64,000 bases of DNA from Pseudomonadota bacterium (lineage in GTDB: Bacteria; Pseudomonadota; Gammaproteobacteria; Steroidobacterales; MnTg04). Numbering within the stretch: position 1 is the first letter of the stretch; each line of letters opens with the position of its first letter. The notes below the pieces were generated by a model. That model saw only the letters and a program-made list of their open reading frames with translations, searched no databases and was not told the DNA's origin. The translations under genes and the position numbers were made by a program. Of the stretch, positions 30,346-41,949 are shown one piece after another. Location of the stretch: assembly GCA_022572885.1 (NCBI GenBank), contig JACZVC010000010.1, forward strand, positions 17,998 to 81,997. Reading direction: 5' to 3'.

Positions 30346-30421
30346 GGGGCCGTAGCTCAGCTGGGAGAGCGCTGCGTTCGCAATGCAGAGGTCGGCGGTT
30401 CGATCCCGCTCGGCTCCACCA
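30346..30421 (+). tRNA. tRNA-Ala(CGC)
   Basis: 76 nt. Acceptor GGGGCCG (30346-30352) pairs with CGGCTCC (30411-30417), discriminator A, encoded CCA (30419-30421). The anticodon loop TTCGCAA gives anticodon CGC (30379-30381) for GCG codons. D-arm GCTC/GAGC and T-loop TTCGATC are standard. A rho-independent terminator follows directly. Confidence 0.96.
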
Positions 30422-30431
30422 GTTTTGATAA

Positions 30432-30457
30432 AATCCGGGATAGCCCGGATTTTTTTT
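30432..30457 (+). terminator. Rho-independent terminator after tRNA-Ala
   Basis: Stem AATCCGGG (30432-30439) with CCCGGATT (30444-30451), loop ATAG, then an eight-T run (30450-30457). It begins 11 nt after the CCA end of tRNA-Ala and implies that the downstream tRNA-Arg has its own promoter. Confidence 0.9.
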
Positions 30458-30508
30458 GCTTGCATGCAGCCTGCATTGGATATGATTGGCAGACGAGGGG
30501 AGCGTCCA

Positions 30509-30523
30509 CAGCGCGCAGCGCTG
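30509..30523. repeat. GCA-triloop hairpin between tRNA-Ala and tRNA-Arg
   Basis: A perfect 6-bp stem CAGCGC/GCGCTG with GCA loop, in the spacer between the terminator and tRNA-Arg. The loop and stem style match two hairpins of the insert in the duplicated tRNA-Ser. No T-run follows. Confidence 0.5.
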
Positions 30524-30566
30524 CTGCCGCAGAACCTGATAAAATTTACCGGAAGCAAGACTGTTC

Positions 30567-30643
30567 GCCCCGGTAGCTCAGTTGGATAGAGCGTCCGCCT
30601 CCTAAGCGGAAGGTCCCAGGTTCGAATCCTGGTCGGGGCACCA
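30567..30643 (+). tRNA. tRNA-Arg(CCU)
   Basis: 77 nt. Acceptor GCCCCGG (30567-30573) pairs with TCGGGGC (30633-30639) with one G-T pair; discriminator A (30640) and encoded CCA (30641-30643). The anticodon loop CTCCTAA gives anticodon CCT (30601-30603) for AGG codons. A TAAAAT at 30540-30545 may be its -10. A T-rich stretch follows without a clear hairpin. Confidence 0.96.
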
Positions 30644-30705
30644 TAACCGTCTGTTTTTATTTTATTTTTTGCTCAGCATTCAGCCGCGTCACCGGCGGAA
30701 CAATA

Positions 30706-31971
30706 TCAGTTCCCGAATCGAAGCCGGATGCTCAGCTGAAACTGCTTTTCGGTCCGTGTTGTATCGAGGCCATAGTATTGCCAGCTGAAACGGTCTGTTT
30801 TGATGCTCAATGACTCGGCGCCAATGGACACCTTATCGGAGTATTCGTAGAAATAAGCTAGCGTCCAGGCATCGCCGTCCTCGGAATTATCGTCCTGCAG
30901 CGTCTGATCGTTGTCCGTGACTGCAAACTTGTCGTACCGTAATGAAAATCGATGGCGATTATAGGCCCGGGTTAACATCAGGTACATACTGTCGAAATCA
31001 GCGTCGAGATCGCCGATACCATTCTCAACGGAACCCATTACTGTTGAGCCCGTCATCCACTGAAACAACAATTCCCAGTCACCCGGCAAAACAGCATGGG
31101 CAGCAATATGTTGAAACTTCGTCGCCCATGCGTACTGTCCACCTTCATCCGCCGTCGGATCGGCACGATTGTCATAATGCATTGCGCGAATCAGTAATTG
31201 CTGATTGAAACTCCATTCAACGTTGACGTAATAGCCGGCTCGGTTGTCGATTTCGAGGAACGGCGCTACGTAAGGGTCCTGGTCGTCAAATAAGCTGTCG
31301 GGCTGAATCACTGGCAATGGCGGCAACGGCAGCTTATCGCCAAAACGGCTTTGGCGATCATGCACCGACCAGCCTTTCCAGGCCAGCAACGAGCCCGTCG
31401 GATCGTTACCGTAAAAAATCGCTCCTTGCAGCCTGATGGTGTGGGCGCCGCCAAACATCGCGGGCCTACGAGATACGGACAATTCTGCACCGACCGTGCG
31501 AAGTTCCTCTGCAACCCAGGTGTTAATTGCCGAATAACTCATCGAATATGGGCTGGTCCATCCGGCCGTTATATTCTCGAGCGATATGCGAGGGTAAAAC
31601 AAACCGAGTTTCAAGCGATAACGGTTTTCGGACTGAGGTACCGGTCGCCACTCGACATAGGCCTCGGTAAAATCGACTGTTGACCCTATATCATCATCAT
31701 AGCCTTCGAGTACGGTGTGTGCCTTGAACGTATCCGCGAGCTGAATTTCGAAGTCCGCAAACGCCCGGCTAATCATCAGACCATCATTACTATCGTCGTA
31801 GCGCAACTTGCCGACGAATCCCTCCGTCCAGGAGGTATAACCGGATGAATTGATAAAACTGATGTCAATGCCCGCACGCAATTTGTACGGGTCCGGCGCC
31901 TCCGCCGCGTTGATCGCTTGCACGGCGAAAACCAAAAAGATCGCCGCAATCAGTATCAGTACTCTGACCAT
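30706..31971 (-). CDS. Outer membrane beta-barrel (porin-like) protein
   Basis: 421 aa. A signal peptide (about 1-22, ending INAAEA) is followed by many alternating amphipathic beta-strands and a C-terminal strand ending in an aromatic near-terminal pattern (FQLSIRLRFGN), typical of outer-membrane barrels. No precise porin family is recognised. It begins within the end of the cupredoxin gene (16-nt overlap), so the two are translationally linked. They are divergent from an EAL phosphodiesterase, an association suggesting a shared pathway. The substrate is unknown. Confidence 0.75.
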   Translation of the reverse strand: MVRVLILIAAIFLVFAVQAINAAEAPDPYKLRAGIDISFINSSGYTSWTEGFVGKLRYDDSNDGLMISRAFADFEIQLADTFKAHTVLEGYDDDIGSTVDFTEAYVEWRPVPQSENRYRLKLGLFYPRISLENITAGWTSPYSMSYSAINTWVAEELRTVGAELSVSRRPAMFGGAHTIRLQGAIFYGNDPTGSLLAWKGWSVHDRQSRFGDKLPLPPLPVIQPDSLFDDQDPYVAPFLEIDNRAGYYVNVEWSFNQQLLIRAMHYDNRADPTADEGGQYAWATKFQHIAAHAVLPGDWELLFQWMTGSTVMGSVENGIGDLDADFDSMYLMLTRAYNRHRFSLRYDKFAVTDNDQTLQDDNSEDGDAWTLAYFYEYSDKVSIGAESLSIKTDRFSWQYYGLDTTRTEKQFQLSIRLRFGN

Positions 31972-32660
31972 GGCGTGCTTCTCGATTGTCTGTCATGCGG
32001 CGGATTGAGTTTCTTCACCAAGTGAAATGTGACTTCGGGTTCCGGGCTACCTGGCGTGACCACTGTTTTGGACAGGGCCTCATCTCTATCGCGAATGCGG
32101 GGGCTCCAGATATTGATTTCGTAATCTTGCGGGTTGTCCAACGACAAAGATGCCTTGCCGTTCTCGTCTGTCTTGGCTACCGCTACGCTATCAACGACCA
32201 ATATGTACCCGAGCATATGGTCGTGAATATTGCATCCGAGCGTAACTATTCCGCTGTGTTCGAACGTGACCGGGGGGTGTTGCTCGCCGTGGTACATCGG
32301 TAACAAGAATTTGTTGGGGTGTGAAAAAGAATAGACGTGATGAGCGACCGTGTCGCTGTTCGGGAATTCTACGGCTGTCCCTGTTTGTACAACAAGCACG
32401 TGCGGCACGAACTGCTTGTCTATCTGGTCCATGACGGTGTTGGCGGTGGGGGCTGGCAAATCGTTTTGTCCGTCCAGCCTCATCGCATACACCGCAACAT
32501 CAGCGACAGGCCGCCCCTCCCTGTCAATAACGAAAATGTTGACGTCGCTACCGAATGAAGAGGTTGCGATAAACATCAAAACGAATAACCCGATCATTCG
32601 AACTGGATTTCGTCTGATCTGATCGTCTGACCGAAGTTCTGTAAGTCGCGAAAACGCCAT
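31956..32660 (-). CDS. Secreted cupredoxin-like (methylamine utilization-type) protein
   Basis: 234 aa. A hydrophobic signal segment lies at about 22-37 (IGLFVLMFIATSSFGS); ATG 32597 would give a more typical signal peptide than ATG 32660. The mature part is beta-rich with a plastocyanin-like copper site: VAHHVYSF (His near 108), then GCNIHDHMLGY (Cys143, His146/148, Met149). Such proteins are often annotated as methylamine utilization proteins without proof. It overlaps the barrel gene downstream and probably works with it in the periplasm, perhaps in copper binding or electron transfer (inference). Confidence 0.8.
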   Translation of the reverse strand: MAFSRLTELRSDDQIRRNPVRMIGLFVLMFIATSSFGSDVNIFVIDREGRPVADVAVYAMRLDGQNDLPAPTANTVMDQIDKQFVPHVLVVQTGTAVEFPNSDTVAHHVYSFSHPNKFLLPMYHGEQHPPVTFEHSGIVTLGCNIHDHMLGYILVVDSVAVAKTDENGKASLSLDNPQDYEINIWSPRIRDRDEALSKTVVTPGSPEPEVTFHLVKKLNPPHDRQSRSTPWSEY

Positions 32661-32881
32661 GTCCGTTCCAAGCGATTCCTACCCATCGCCGAGTATACGG
32701 TCGAACCGGGCAAGCTAACCGTGACCCACCGCACATTCTATTTAACAAAATCCACTTAATATCTCTAAGCGGTTGATATTTGACGACTATGCACGGTAAT
32801 GGGACCGCGCAGAGGGCTCGTCACGACGGTGCTGGCGATGGATGCTCTTGCACTCGTCTGAGAAAACGGAATACGCGCCGA

Positions 32882-35269
32882 ATGAAGATTCGTACCAGCT
32901 TCCGCGGAAAATTATTGCTGCTGACAATCCTGCCGTTGGCGGTTGCGCAGATCGTGACCCTTTTCAACGTAATACAGGTCGTGGAAGAGGACGTCGAGCG
33001 CCGCGCCCGTGAGTCGCTCATCATTGGTGGTGCGGTTGTTAATGAATTCCTGAGAGGCCGGGGCGAGCAGATAGAGGCGAGTGTCAAGGTCTTGGCCGCT
33101 GACTTCGGTCTCAAAGAAGCTGCCGCGACCGGGCACGCGGCAACTATTCAATCGGCCCTTAGCAATCATAGTCGGCGTATCGGGGCGGACATCGCCTTGT
33201 TGCTGGATCTCGATGGTACCAGTATCGCGAGCTCCAGTGGCATGACGCATGTTACTCGGAGTGACTTGTTGCGCCTCATTGAAAACGCACGCGAAAAATC
33301 CTCCGCGCAATCAACCGCAATATTCGATGGCGATACCTACCACACGTTCACAATGCCGGTCCGGGCACCTGTTGCTATGGCCTGGGTGGTGTTAGGTTTT
33401 CGAATCGACACGCAACTCACGCAACGCATACGAGCATTGACCGGCCTTGAGGTCTCAATCGTATCAACGTCGAGTGGCGACGCCCGTACAATTGCGACGA
33501 CCAGACACGCAGGCAGCACCACAAAATCCGAACCGGACTTTGTTGATCAGGGCACACCGCTGGACTCTATTTATATGGTCGACGAAGCGGGCCATGCCCG
33601 GTTGACGCTCAGTACGGCATTCGTCCGGACCAACAATGATGTGATCGTCGTACTCCAGCGCTCGCTGCAGGAGGCGATGACGCCGTACATCGAGGCCCGC
33701 AGCGGCCTGTTGGTTTTTGCCTTCGTCCTGTTGTTTGTCGTCTCAGTCGCGGTCGGCTGGGTTTCCGGAACTATTGCAAGACCGTTGCGGGCACTCACCG
33801 ACGCAGCGCAGAAAATAATCTCGGGTGATTACGACATAAAACTCAATGTTTACACGGATGATGAGTTCGGCGAACTGGCAACGAGCTTTAACGAAATGCG
33901 GACGGCAATCGCGGAGCGTGAAAAACGCATATCCCACCAGGCGCTCCATGACCCGTTGACTGGTCTGCCCAACCGGACAAAGGTGCTGCAAAGCCTGACC
34001 GGGGCAATCGAGCAAGCACGAAGCGCCAACACCAATATCACAGTGCTTGCGATCAGGCTGTCACGCATGAATGAAATCTCATCGACCCTGGGCCACCGCG
34101 CGAGCGACGAGATTATTGCACTCGCCGCAAAACACCTGCACGTAAACCTTGACCCTGGAGACACCCTCGGTCACGTGGGAACCAACGAGTTCATTCTGAT
34201 CCTGCCTGATAACGGTATAGACGATGCAATGATTTACGCGGACCGGATCGAAAACATTCTTGGCGCCGGCGTTAAGCTTGGTCGCTTAAATATTGCGCTG
34301 CAGACAGAGATCGGCATCTCCGGATTCCCGGATCACGGCAACAGCGCTGCAAACCTTCTACGTTATGCCTCGATAGCGAGAAACGAGGCCCAGCTTGGCC
34401 ACGAGCGTGTGATGATTTATAAGGCGGGCCGCGAGGACCATTTCGTACGACAACTTCGAATCGTCAACGACCTTCGCGCCGCCCTGGAACACGATGAAAT
34501 TCGCGTTCATTTCCAGCCGAAGATTTCGCTCCCGGATGGCGCAGTTTGCGGCGCGGAGGCGCTCGTGCGCTGGGAACATGCAGAACTCGGCTCGCTGAGC
34601 CCGGACGATTTCATCCCTGCGGCAGAGGAATCCGGCACTATTGTGCATCTCACGAGGTTCGTTCTGGCCACCGCAGTCAAACGGTGTCGTGAATGGCAGA
34701 ATGCGGGACATTCGCTTCAGGTTTCGGTAAACATATCCTCCCGGGACCTCCGGGACGAGTACCTGCCTTACTACATCCTGCAATTGCTAAAAGAACAAGA
34801 CATTGCGGCGAACCGATTGACGCTCGAGATCACAGAGAACAGTATTATGCAGAACCTTTCTCATGCAATTTCGGTTCTCGAGTGTCTTCGCGACGTCGGT
34901 GTCCGGATTTCAATGGATGATTTCGGCACAGGTTATTCATCGCTCGCACAAATCAAAAATATGCCGCTGCATGAGCTGAAGATCGACAAATCATTCGTTA
35001 TGACTTTGATGAGCGATGAACAAAGCAGGGCAATCGTTCGAACGACGATCGAGCTTGCACACAACATGAACCTCAAAGTTGTCGCAGAGGGCGTCGAAGA
35101 CGAACAGACGCTGCGACAAATAAGCGACATGGGTTGCGAGGAGGCACAGGGTTATTTTGTGAGTAAGCCCGTGTCAGCCGATGGATTGCTGGACTGGCTG
35201 AAAAACCGGAAAGAAATATCCTACGGCACGCGCCGCAGGGCAAAGCGGGCGTTTGCGAAAAAAGCTTAA
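32882..35269 (+). CDS. HAMP-GGDEF(degenerate)-EAL cyclic di-GMP phosphodiesterase
   Basis: 795 aa from ATG 32882; a TTG at 32780 would add 34 Arg-rich residues before the first helix and is less likely. A membrane helix (about 10-30) is followed by a periplasmic sensor region to about 270, a second helix (about 274-294), HAMP, a GGDEF domain whose signature is GTNEF (near 433) and so probably has no cyclase activity, and an intact EAL domain (about 535-785): GAEALVRWEH, TLEITENSIM, MDDFGTGYSSL and VVAEGVEDEQTL. Predicted c-di-GMP hydrolase. It is divergent from the cupredoxin/barrel pair across about 220 nt. Confidence 0.92.
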   Translation: MKIRTSFRGKLLLLTILPLAVAQIVTLFNVIQVVEEDVERRARESLIIGGAVVNEFLRGRGEQIEASVKVLAADFGLKEAAATGHAATIQSALSNHSRRIGADIALLLDLDGTSIASSSGMTHVTRSDLLRLIENAREKSSAQSTAIFDGDTYHTFTMPVRAPVAMAWVVLGFRIDTQLTQRIRALTGLEVSIVSTSSGDARTIATTRHAGSTTKSEPDFVDQGTPLDSIYMVDEAGHARLTLSTAFVRTNNDVIVVLQRSLQEAMTPYIEARSGLLVFAFVLLFVVSVAVGWVSGTIARPLRALTDAAQKIISGDYDIKLNVYTDDEFGELATSFNEMRTAIAEREKRISHQALHDPLTGLPNRTKVLQSLTGAIEQARSANTNITVLAIRLSRMNEISSTLGHRASDEIIALAAKHLHVNLDPGDTLGHVGTNEFILILPDNGIDDAMIYADRIENILGAGVKLGRLNIALQTEIGISGFPDHGNSAANLLRYASIARNEAQLGHERVMIYKAGREDHFVRQLRIVNDLRAALEHDEIRVHFQPKISLPDGAVCGAEALVRWEHAELGSLSPDDFIPAAEESGTIVHLTRFVLATAVKRCREWQNAGHSLQVSVNISSRDLRDEYLPYYILQLLKEQDIAANRLTLEITENSIMQNLSHAISVLECLRDVGVRISMDDFGTGYSSLAQIKNMPLHELKIDKSFVMTLMSDEQSRAIVRTTIELAHNMNLKVVAEGVEDEQTLRQISDMGCEEAQGYFVSKPVSADGLLDWLKNRKEISYGTRRRAKRAFAKKA

Positions 35270-35366
35270 GTATCCAAGCCTGTCACGAGTCGGATTTGCA
35301 GGCTTCTGTCATTATGTCGCTGCGGAAGAAGCACACTACTCCGTCGGGGTCTCAAGGTACCCTTTG

Positions 35367-37334
<1,968 letters not shown>

Positions 37335-37425
37335 TCGCGTCTCCGGGGTACGGGAAGAAGCGCCGAGACTAACCTAATTGGCTGCGGACTCCCAGACCAG
37401 ATAGCGCCTCTTTGCTGATAGGTAT

Positions 37426-37453
37426 AAAAAAAGCCCCTCGCCAGAGGGGCTTT
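37426..37453 (-). terminator. Rho-independent terminator of the small beta-barrel gene
   Basis: On the minus strand, stem AAAGCCCCTC/GAGGGGCTTT with a 4-nt loop (37430-37453) followed by a run of seven T (complement of 37426-37432). It lies 29 nt past the stop of the gene at 37482-38060 and separates it from the OPT gene. Confidence 0.9.
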
Positions 37454-37481
37454 ACTGTTTTGCTTTTTTTCGGCAGTGGAA

Positions 37482-38060
37482 TTACTCCACATAAAACCTG
37501 CCGCCAATCCCGAACGTCGTAACGTCATTGCTGAAACTGATACCACCGGTAACCGCAAAGCTGTCGTTGAAGGAATACACGCCGCCGACATTAAAAGCGG
37601 TATCGTCAGCACCCCCGCCCAGATCGACATAAGTAATCCCACCATTGAGCTCGAACTCGTTGCTCACCATGCTGCGCAATGAGACATCCAGGGCATAACC
37701 GTCTTCACGATTACTGCCAAAAAACCCCAAGTCTATTTCCGCACTGACATATGCGATACTCACATTGACATCGGTGGTGTCTGAAATGGCGCTCTTATAG
37801 CCGATACCGACGTCGAAACTGTTGAGGTCCACGCCAGCATCGCCGATGCTTGAATAACCGGCAAACATGAAAATATTTTCGCCAACTTCGGCCGAACCGC
37901 TAATACCAAAGCCATCAGCATCTCCGCCACCATCAAAGTCTGCATTGATATAGCCTCCTTCGATATAGGTGTAATCTGGCGAATCCGCCAAAACCGCGGT
38001 CGGAGCTAGCGCCAGCACCACGATCGCGCCATATCCAATCATTGCCTTGATAATTTTCAT
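37482..38060 (-). CDS. Small outer membrane beta-barrel protein
   Basis: 192 aa. A signal peptide (about 1-25, ending AVLADS) is followed by about eight beta-strands with Gly/Asp-rich turns (YIEGGYINADFDGGGDADGF) and a terminal strand ending GIGGRFYVE. The OmpA-like/OmpW-sized barrel class is clear but the exact family is not. The start has AAGGATG upstream. It is transcribed alone, with a strong terminator. Confidence 0.75.
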   Translation of the reverse strand: MKIIKAMIGYGAIVVLALAPTAVLADSPDYTYIEGGYINADFDGGGDADGFGISGSAEVGENIFMFAGYSSIGDAGVDLNSFDVGIGYKSAISDTTDVNVSIAYVSAEIDLGFFGSNREDGYALDVSLRSMVSNEFELNGGITYVDLGGGADDTAFNVGGVYSFNDSFAVTGGISFSNDVTTFGIGGRFYVE

Positions 38061-38415
38061 AACTCGTCATCCTTTTCGCTTTTTGCGAATGTAATAATCG
38101 TCCTTGTGAAACCTGAGCCCAAATATATGTTACAATTACCAAATAGGTATATTCTATATCAAAGTCTCTGGTTCGCGATACTTTCGATTCCGGAGCTTGT
38201 CTAAAGTTCGGAAACCGGCGCAGCCTAATTGGCTGCGCCTGAACCTAAGCTGAATCGATTTTGTGAGATATCCCGTCGACCAGATTTACACATTGGTCCA
38301 GCGCATGTGTGACGAACGGACCTAAATGCTTGATATTGCTCGCTCACACCAATTGCGGCGCGGATTTTGCATTAAACACAATGAGTGGCACAAGAGAATA
38401 ACGAAAGTAGAAATT
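38061..38415. other. 355-nt intergenic region between divergent genes
   Basis: AT-rich (especially 38120-38165), separating the small barrel gene and the DUF5658-like gene. It holds a perfect 9-bp inverted repeat GGCGCAGCC/GGCTGCGCC with a TAATT loop (38217-38239) without a T-run. A minus-strand TTGATA near 38160 resembles a -35 for the barrel gene but no fitting -10 was found. No RNA gene recognised. Confidence 0.5.
38217..38239. repeat. Inverted repeat in the barrel/DUF5658 intergenic region
   Basis: A perfect 9-bp stem with 5-nt loop; the loop TAATT and the absence of flanking T-runs argue against an intrinsic terminator. It could be a protein-binding site or an element of the mRNA leader. 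Confidence 0.5.
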
Positions 38416-38931
38416 ATGTCTAATTCACCTGGCAATCCGGATACTCGCGCGGCGGTTCTTGATTCGGGCGACCGCCCACCGGCCTGTGCGGCAAGCGACC
38501 GTCGTTTTATGCAGGATCGCCGGAAAAAAACCTGGTGGTCATTGTGTTATGGCGGCGTCCGCCCAAGGCGGAGATTTCATCGGCGCGATGCAGACAGTTT
38601 CAGTGGTCAAACGGACTGGCTGGACTCCGAATTGCTCTACCTGACCCTGGGAATACTGGCGCTGTGCACGGCCGATGCAATCATGACCTTGAATCTCCTG
38701 AGGATTGGGGCTCACGAAGCCAATATTTTTATGGCGCACCTGATCGAAAAAGACGTGTTTCTTTTTGGAGCAACCAAAATGGCGCTGACGGGTCTGGGTC
38801 TCATCCTGATGGTTATGCATGCCTCATTCCGGCTTTTTCGCGTGATCAGCGTGCAAAATATCCTGCGCATTTTCTTCTTTGCGTATTTGGCCCTGATCGG
38901 CTACCAGGTCGTTCTCTACAGGTTCATTTGA
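38416..38931 (+). CDS. DUF5658-like membrane protein
   Basis: 171 aa from ATG 38416; the frame is open from 38326 but the extra residues are atypical. The cytoplasmic N-terminal half has an Arg-rich stretch (DRRKKTWWSLCYGGVRPRRR) followed by three membrane helices (about 70-90, 110-130, 145-165) with LCTADAIMTLNLLRIGAHEAN, the pattern of DUF5658 proteins. Function unknown. It is monocistronic as far as can be seen, with 135 nt before sucA. Confidence 0.7.
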   Translation: MSNSPGNPDTRAAVLDSGDRPPACAASDRRFMQDRRKKTWWSLCYGGVRPRRRFHRRDADSFSGQTDWLDSELLYLTLGILALCTADAIMTLNLLRIGAHEANIFMAHLIEKDVFLFGATKMALTGLGLILMVMHASFRLFRVISVQNILRIFFFAYLALIGYQVVLYRFI

Positions 38932-39066
38932 TCGCTCGCTGACGCAGTCTTTGCCGAGAGTTTCCGGGCTGGCATTCGTTTCTTATTTTTCACGCTTGCG
39001 ATAGAATGCGCGGCTCGCTCAAGCGAGCCCGTTTACCCGTACAAGCAACGACTTAGACGAAGAAAA

Positions 39067-41949
39067 ATGACCAGCGAGCTGGAAAAAAAATACCAGACTA
39101 CGCCCCTGTCCGGGGGTAATGCGCCACTGGTCGAAGGCCTGTTCGAGCAGTTCCTCGCGGATCGTTCCTCGGTGCCCGGCCATTGGGCCGAATGGTTCGA
39201 TCAGTTTGACGAAAACGGGCAGATACCGCGGCGGCCGATCGAAAAAGAACTGGCACGACAGGCATCCGCAACGCGGATATCCCAACTCACCCAGCCGCTT
39301 GCCATGTCGGAGACACGTCAGGGCCTGGTATCCCGGCTAATTCAGGTTTACGCAGCCCGCGGGCACCTGGTCGCCGATCTCGATCCGCTGGGTTTGCTGC
39401 AGCGGCCGACCCCAAAGGTTCTCAAGCTCGAATATTTTGGCCTTGGAGAAGTCGATCTGGACCGGGTTTTCCAGCCCGAAGGCCTGGCCTCGGTTTCCGG
39501 CCCAATGGCGTTGAGAGACATTATCGATCTGTTGCAGAAAGTCTATTGCGGCAAGATAGGCGTCGAGTTTGCCCATGTGTCGCGGTCGGCTGAACGGCTC
39601 TGGCTGCAGAAGGAATACGAATTGGCGGTGGTTGGCCAAGAACTGAGCCGCGATGAAAAACGTGACGCCTTGTATCAGCTGACTGCGGCCGAAGGCATGG
39701 AGCGCTACCTGCATACACGGTTCGTCGGCCAGAAGCGGTTTTCGCTGGAAGGCGGTGAAAGCATGATCTTGCTGCTCGAGGACTTGATACAGCAAGGCGG
39801 TACGACCGGCGTCAAGGAGTTTGTCATCGGCATGGCCCACCGCGGCCGGATCAACGTACTGGTCAACATCCTCGGCAAGGCGCCGGCCGAACTGTTTTCG
39901 GAATTCGCAGGCGAGTATGACCTGGTGCAGCTAAAAGGCTCCGGCGACGTTAAATATCACAAGGGATTCTCAGCCGATATGCACACGCCGGGCGGCGATG
40001 TACATATCGCGCTGGCATTCAACCCCTCGCACCTGGAGATCGTTAACCCGGTCGTCGTCGGCTCGGTCAGAGCCAGACAGCAACGTCGTGGGGATGGAGA
40101 CCATCAACGAGTCGTACCGGTACTGATACATGGTGATGCGGCCTTCGCCGGCCAGGGCGTCGTGATGGAGACCTTGCAAATGTCCCAGGCGCGGGGATTC
40201 GCGGTGGGTGGAACCGTGCATATCGTGTGCAACAACCAGATTGGTTTCACGATCAGCAATCCGGCGGACGCCCGCTCGACGCTTTATTGCAGCGATGTCG
40301 CGAAAATGATCGAGGCGCCGGTTTTCCACGTCAACGCCGACGACCCCGAAGCGGTGATTCTGGTGACCCGGCTGGCGCTGTGTTACCGGCAGGAATTCGG
40401 CAAGGACGTCGTTATCGACCTGGTCTGCTATCGCCGCCTGGGGCATAACGAAGCGGATGAGCCGGCCGCAACCCAGCCGCAAATGTATGCGGCGATCAGA
40501 AAACACCGGACCACAAGAGAATTGTACGCGGACCGCCTGGTTCGCGAGTCGGTGCTGACCAAAGCTGAAGCCGATCGAATGATCGAGCGGTACCGGCAAG
40601 ACCTCGAAGAAGGCCACCCGCTGCCGCGAAGACTGTTGGCCCTGGTTGACAACGAGTTCATCGTTGACTGGAGCCGGTATCGAAATGGCGCCACCTCGCC
40701 AACAGCAAAAACGGCTGTCAGCAAACGGCGGTTGCAAAAATATTCGGCCCGGCTACTCGATCTTCCCGCGCATTTTACCGTCCACCCCAGGGTACAGCGG
40801 ATCCTGGACAGCCGCGGGAAAATGGCGGCCGGCGAACTGCCGATCGACTGGGGCTTCGCGGAAACCATTGCTTATGCGAGCCTGCTCGATGAAGGCTATG
40901 AAGTCAGGCTGACTGGCCAGGACAGCGCGCGCGGGACTTTCTTCCACCGCCACGCGGTGCTGCACAATCAAACGGACCAGGAAAGCTTTGTGCCGCTGGA
41001 AAACCTGTCGGCCAGGCAGGGCAGGTTCACGATCACCGATTCCTTGCTGTCGGAAGAAGCGGTCATGGGCTTCGAGTATGGCTTTGCGACGACCGAGCCC
41101 AATGCGCTGGTCATCTGGGAAGGGCAGTTTGGTGACTTTGCCAATGGCGCACAGGTGGTTATCGATCAGTTCATCTGCTCCGGCGAGGCGAAATGGGGCC
41201 GCCTGTGCGGGCTGACTCTGTTCCTTCCACATGGTTATGAAGGCCAGGGACCGGAGCATTCATCCGCGCGGCTCGAGCGGTTCCTGCAACTTTGTGCGGA
41301 GCGCAATATGCAGGTGTGCGTGCCATCCAATCCGGCACAAATGTTTCATATGCTGAGAAGGCAAATGATCAATCCGCAGCGCGTTCCGCTGATCGTCATG
41401 ACTCCGAAAAGCCTGTTGCGGCACAAGTTGTCGGTTTCGACGATCGAAGATTTGTCCAGCGGAAGTTTTCAGACGGTAATCGATGATGCATATTCGCTCA
41501 GGCCAGATGCGGTCGAGCGGGTCGTTTTCTGCAGCGGCAAGGTTTATTACGATCTCATCGATGCGCGCAACGACCGGCACGTGGAAAACGTGGCAATCGT
41601 ACGCATCGAGCAGCTTTATCCGTTCCCGGTGGCACAGTACGCGGCGGCTATCGCTGCCTGGCCGAAGGCCAGGGACATAGTCTGGTGCCAGGAAGAGCCA
41701 AAAAACCAGGGCGCCTGGTATCAAATCAGGCATCGTATGCTCGAACCACTCGATGGCGGCACACAAGTACTGTCGTATGCCGGGCCAAACGCGTCGGCGG
41801 CCCCGGCATCGGGTATATTTGCCCTGCACGTAAAACAGCAGCGGGCGCTGATTGCCGACGCCCTGATGCTGGTTGACAATCATGCCACCGCCAAATCAGC
41901 AAAACGAACCCGTAAAAAACCGAGGACGGCCAGAAAAAAACATGATTAA
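39067..41949 (+). CDS. sucA: 2-oxoglutarate dehydrogenase E1 component
   Basis: 960 aa, thiamine diphosphate-dependent. [19 protein letters not shown] and [18 protein letters not shown] plus [18 protein letters not shown] form the cofactor and Mg site near residue 355; [20 protein letters not shown] and [18 protein letters not shown] are conserved E1o blocks. It decarboxylates 2-oxoglutarate and passes the succinyl group to the SucB lipoyl arm. Its stop overlaps sucB by 8 nt. No sdh genes precede it, unlike E. coli. Confidence 0.97.
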   Translation: MTSELEKKYQTTPLSGGNAPLVEGLFEQFLADRSSVPGHWAEWFDQFDENGQIPRRPIEKELARQASATRISQLTQPLAMSETRQGLVSRLIQVYAARGHLVADLDPLGLLQRPTPKVLKLEYFGLGEVDLDRVFQPEGLASVSGPMALRDIIDLLQKVYCGKIGVEFAHVSRSAERLWLQKEYELAVVGQELSRDEKRDALYQLTAAEGMERYLHTRFVGQKRFSLEGGESMILLLEDLIQQGGTTGVKEFVIGMAHRGRINVLVNILGKAPAELFSEFAGEYDLVQLKGSGDVKYHKGFSADMHTPGGDVHIALAFNPSHLEIVNPVVVGSVRARQQRRGDGDHQRVVPVLIHGDAAFAGQGVVMETLQMSQARGFAVGGTVHIVCNNQIGFTISNPADARSTLYCSDVAKMIEAPVFHVNADDPEAVILVTRLALCYRQEFGKDVVIDLVCYRRLGHNEADEPAATQPQMYAAIRKHRTTRELYADRLVRESVLTKAEADRMIERYRQDLEEGHPLPRRLLALVDNEFIVDWSRYRNGATSPTAKTAVSKRRLQKYSARLLDLPAHFTVHPRVQRILDSRGKMAAGELPIDWGFAETIAYASLLDEGYEVRLTGQDSARGTFFHRHAVLHNQTDQESFVPLENLSARQGRFTITDSLLSEEAVMGFEYGFATTEPNALVIWEGQFGDFANGAQVVIDQFICSGEAKWGRLCGLTLFLPHGYEGQGPEHSSARLERFLQLCAERNMQVCVPSNPAQMFHMLRRQMINPQRVPLIVMTPKSLLRHKLSVSTIEDLSSGSFQTVIDDAYSLRPDAVERVVFCSGKVYYDLIDARNDRHVENVAIVRIEQLYPFPVAQYAAAIAAWPKARDIVWCQEEPKNQGAWYQIRHRMLEPLDGGTQVLSYAGPNASAAPASGIFALHVKQQRALIADALMLVDNHATAKSAKRTRKKPRTARKKHD

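Noticed and set aside
35276..35305. Bidirectional terminator between the EAL and OPT genes
   Set aside because: AAGCCTG/CAGGCTT gives a 7-bp stem but with a 16-nt loop and no T-run, so it is too weak to call.
38061..38165. Sigma70 promoter for the small barrel gene using TTGATA near 38160
   Set aside because: No -10 box at suitable spacing was found; AT-richness alone explains the match.
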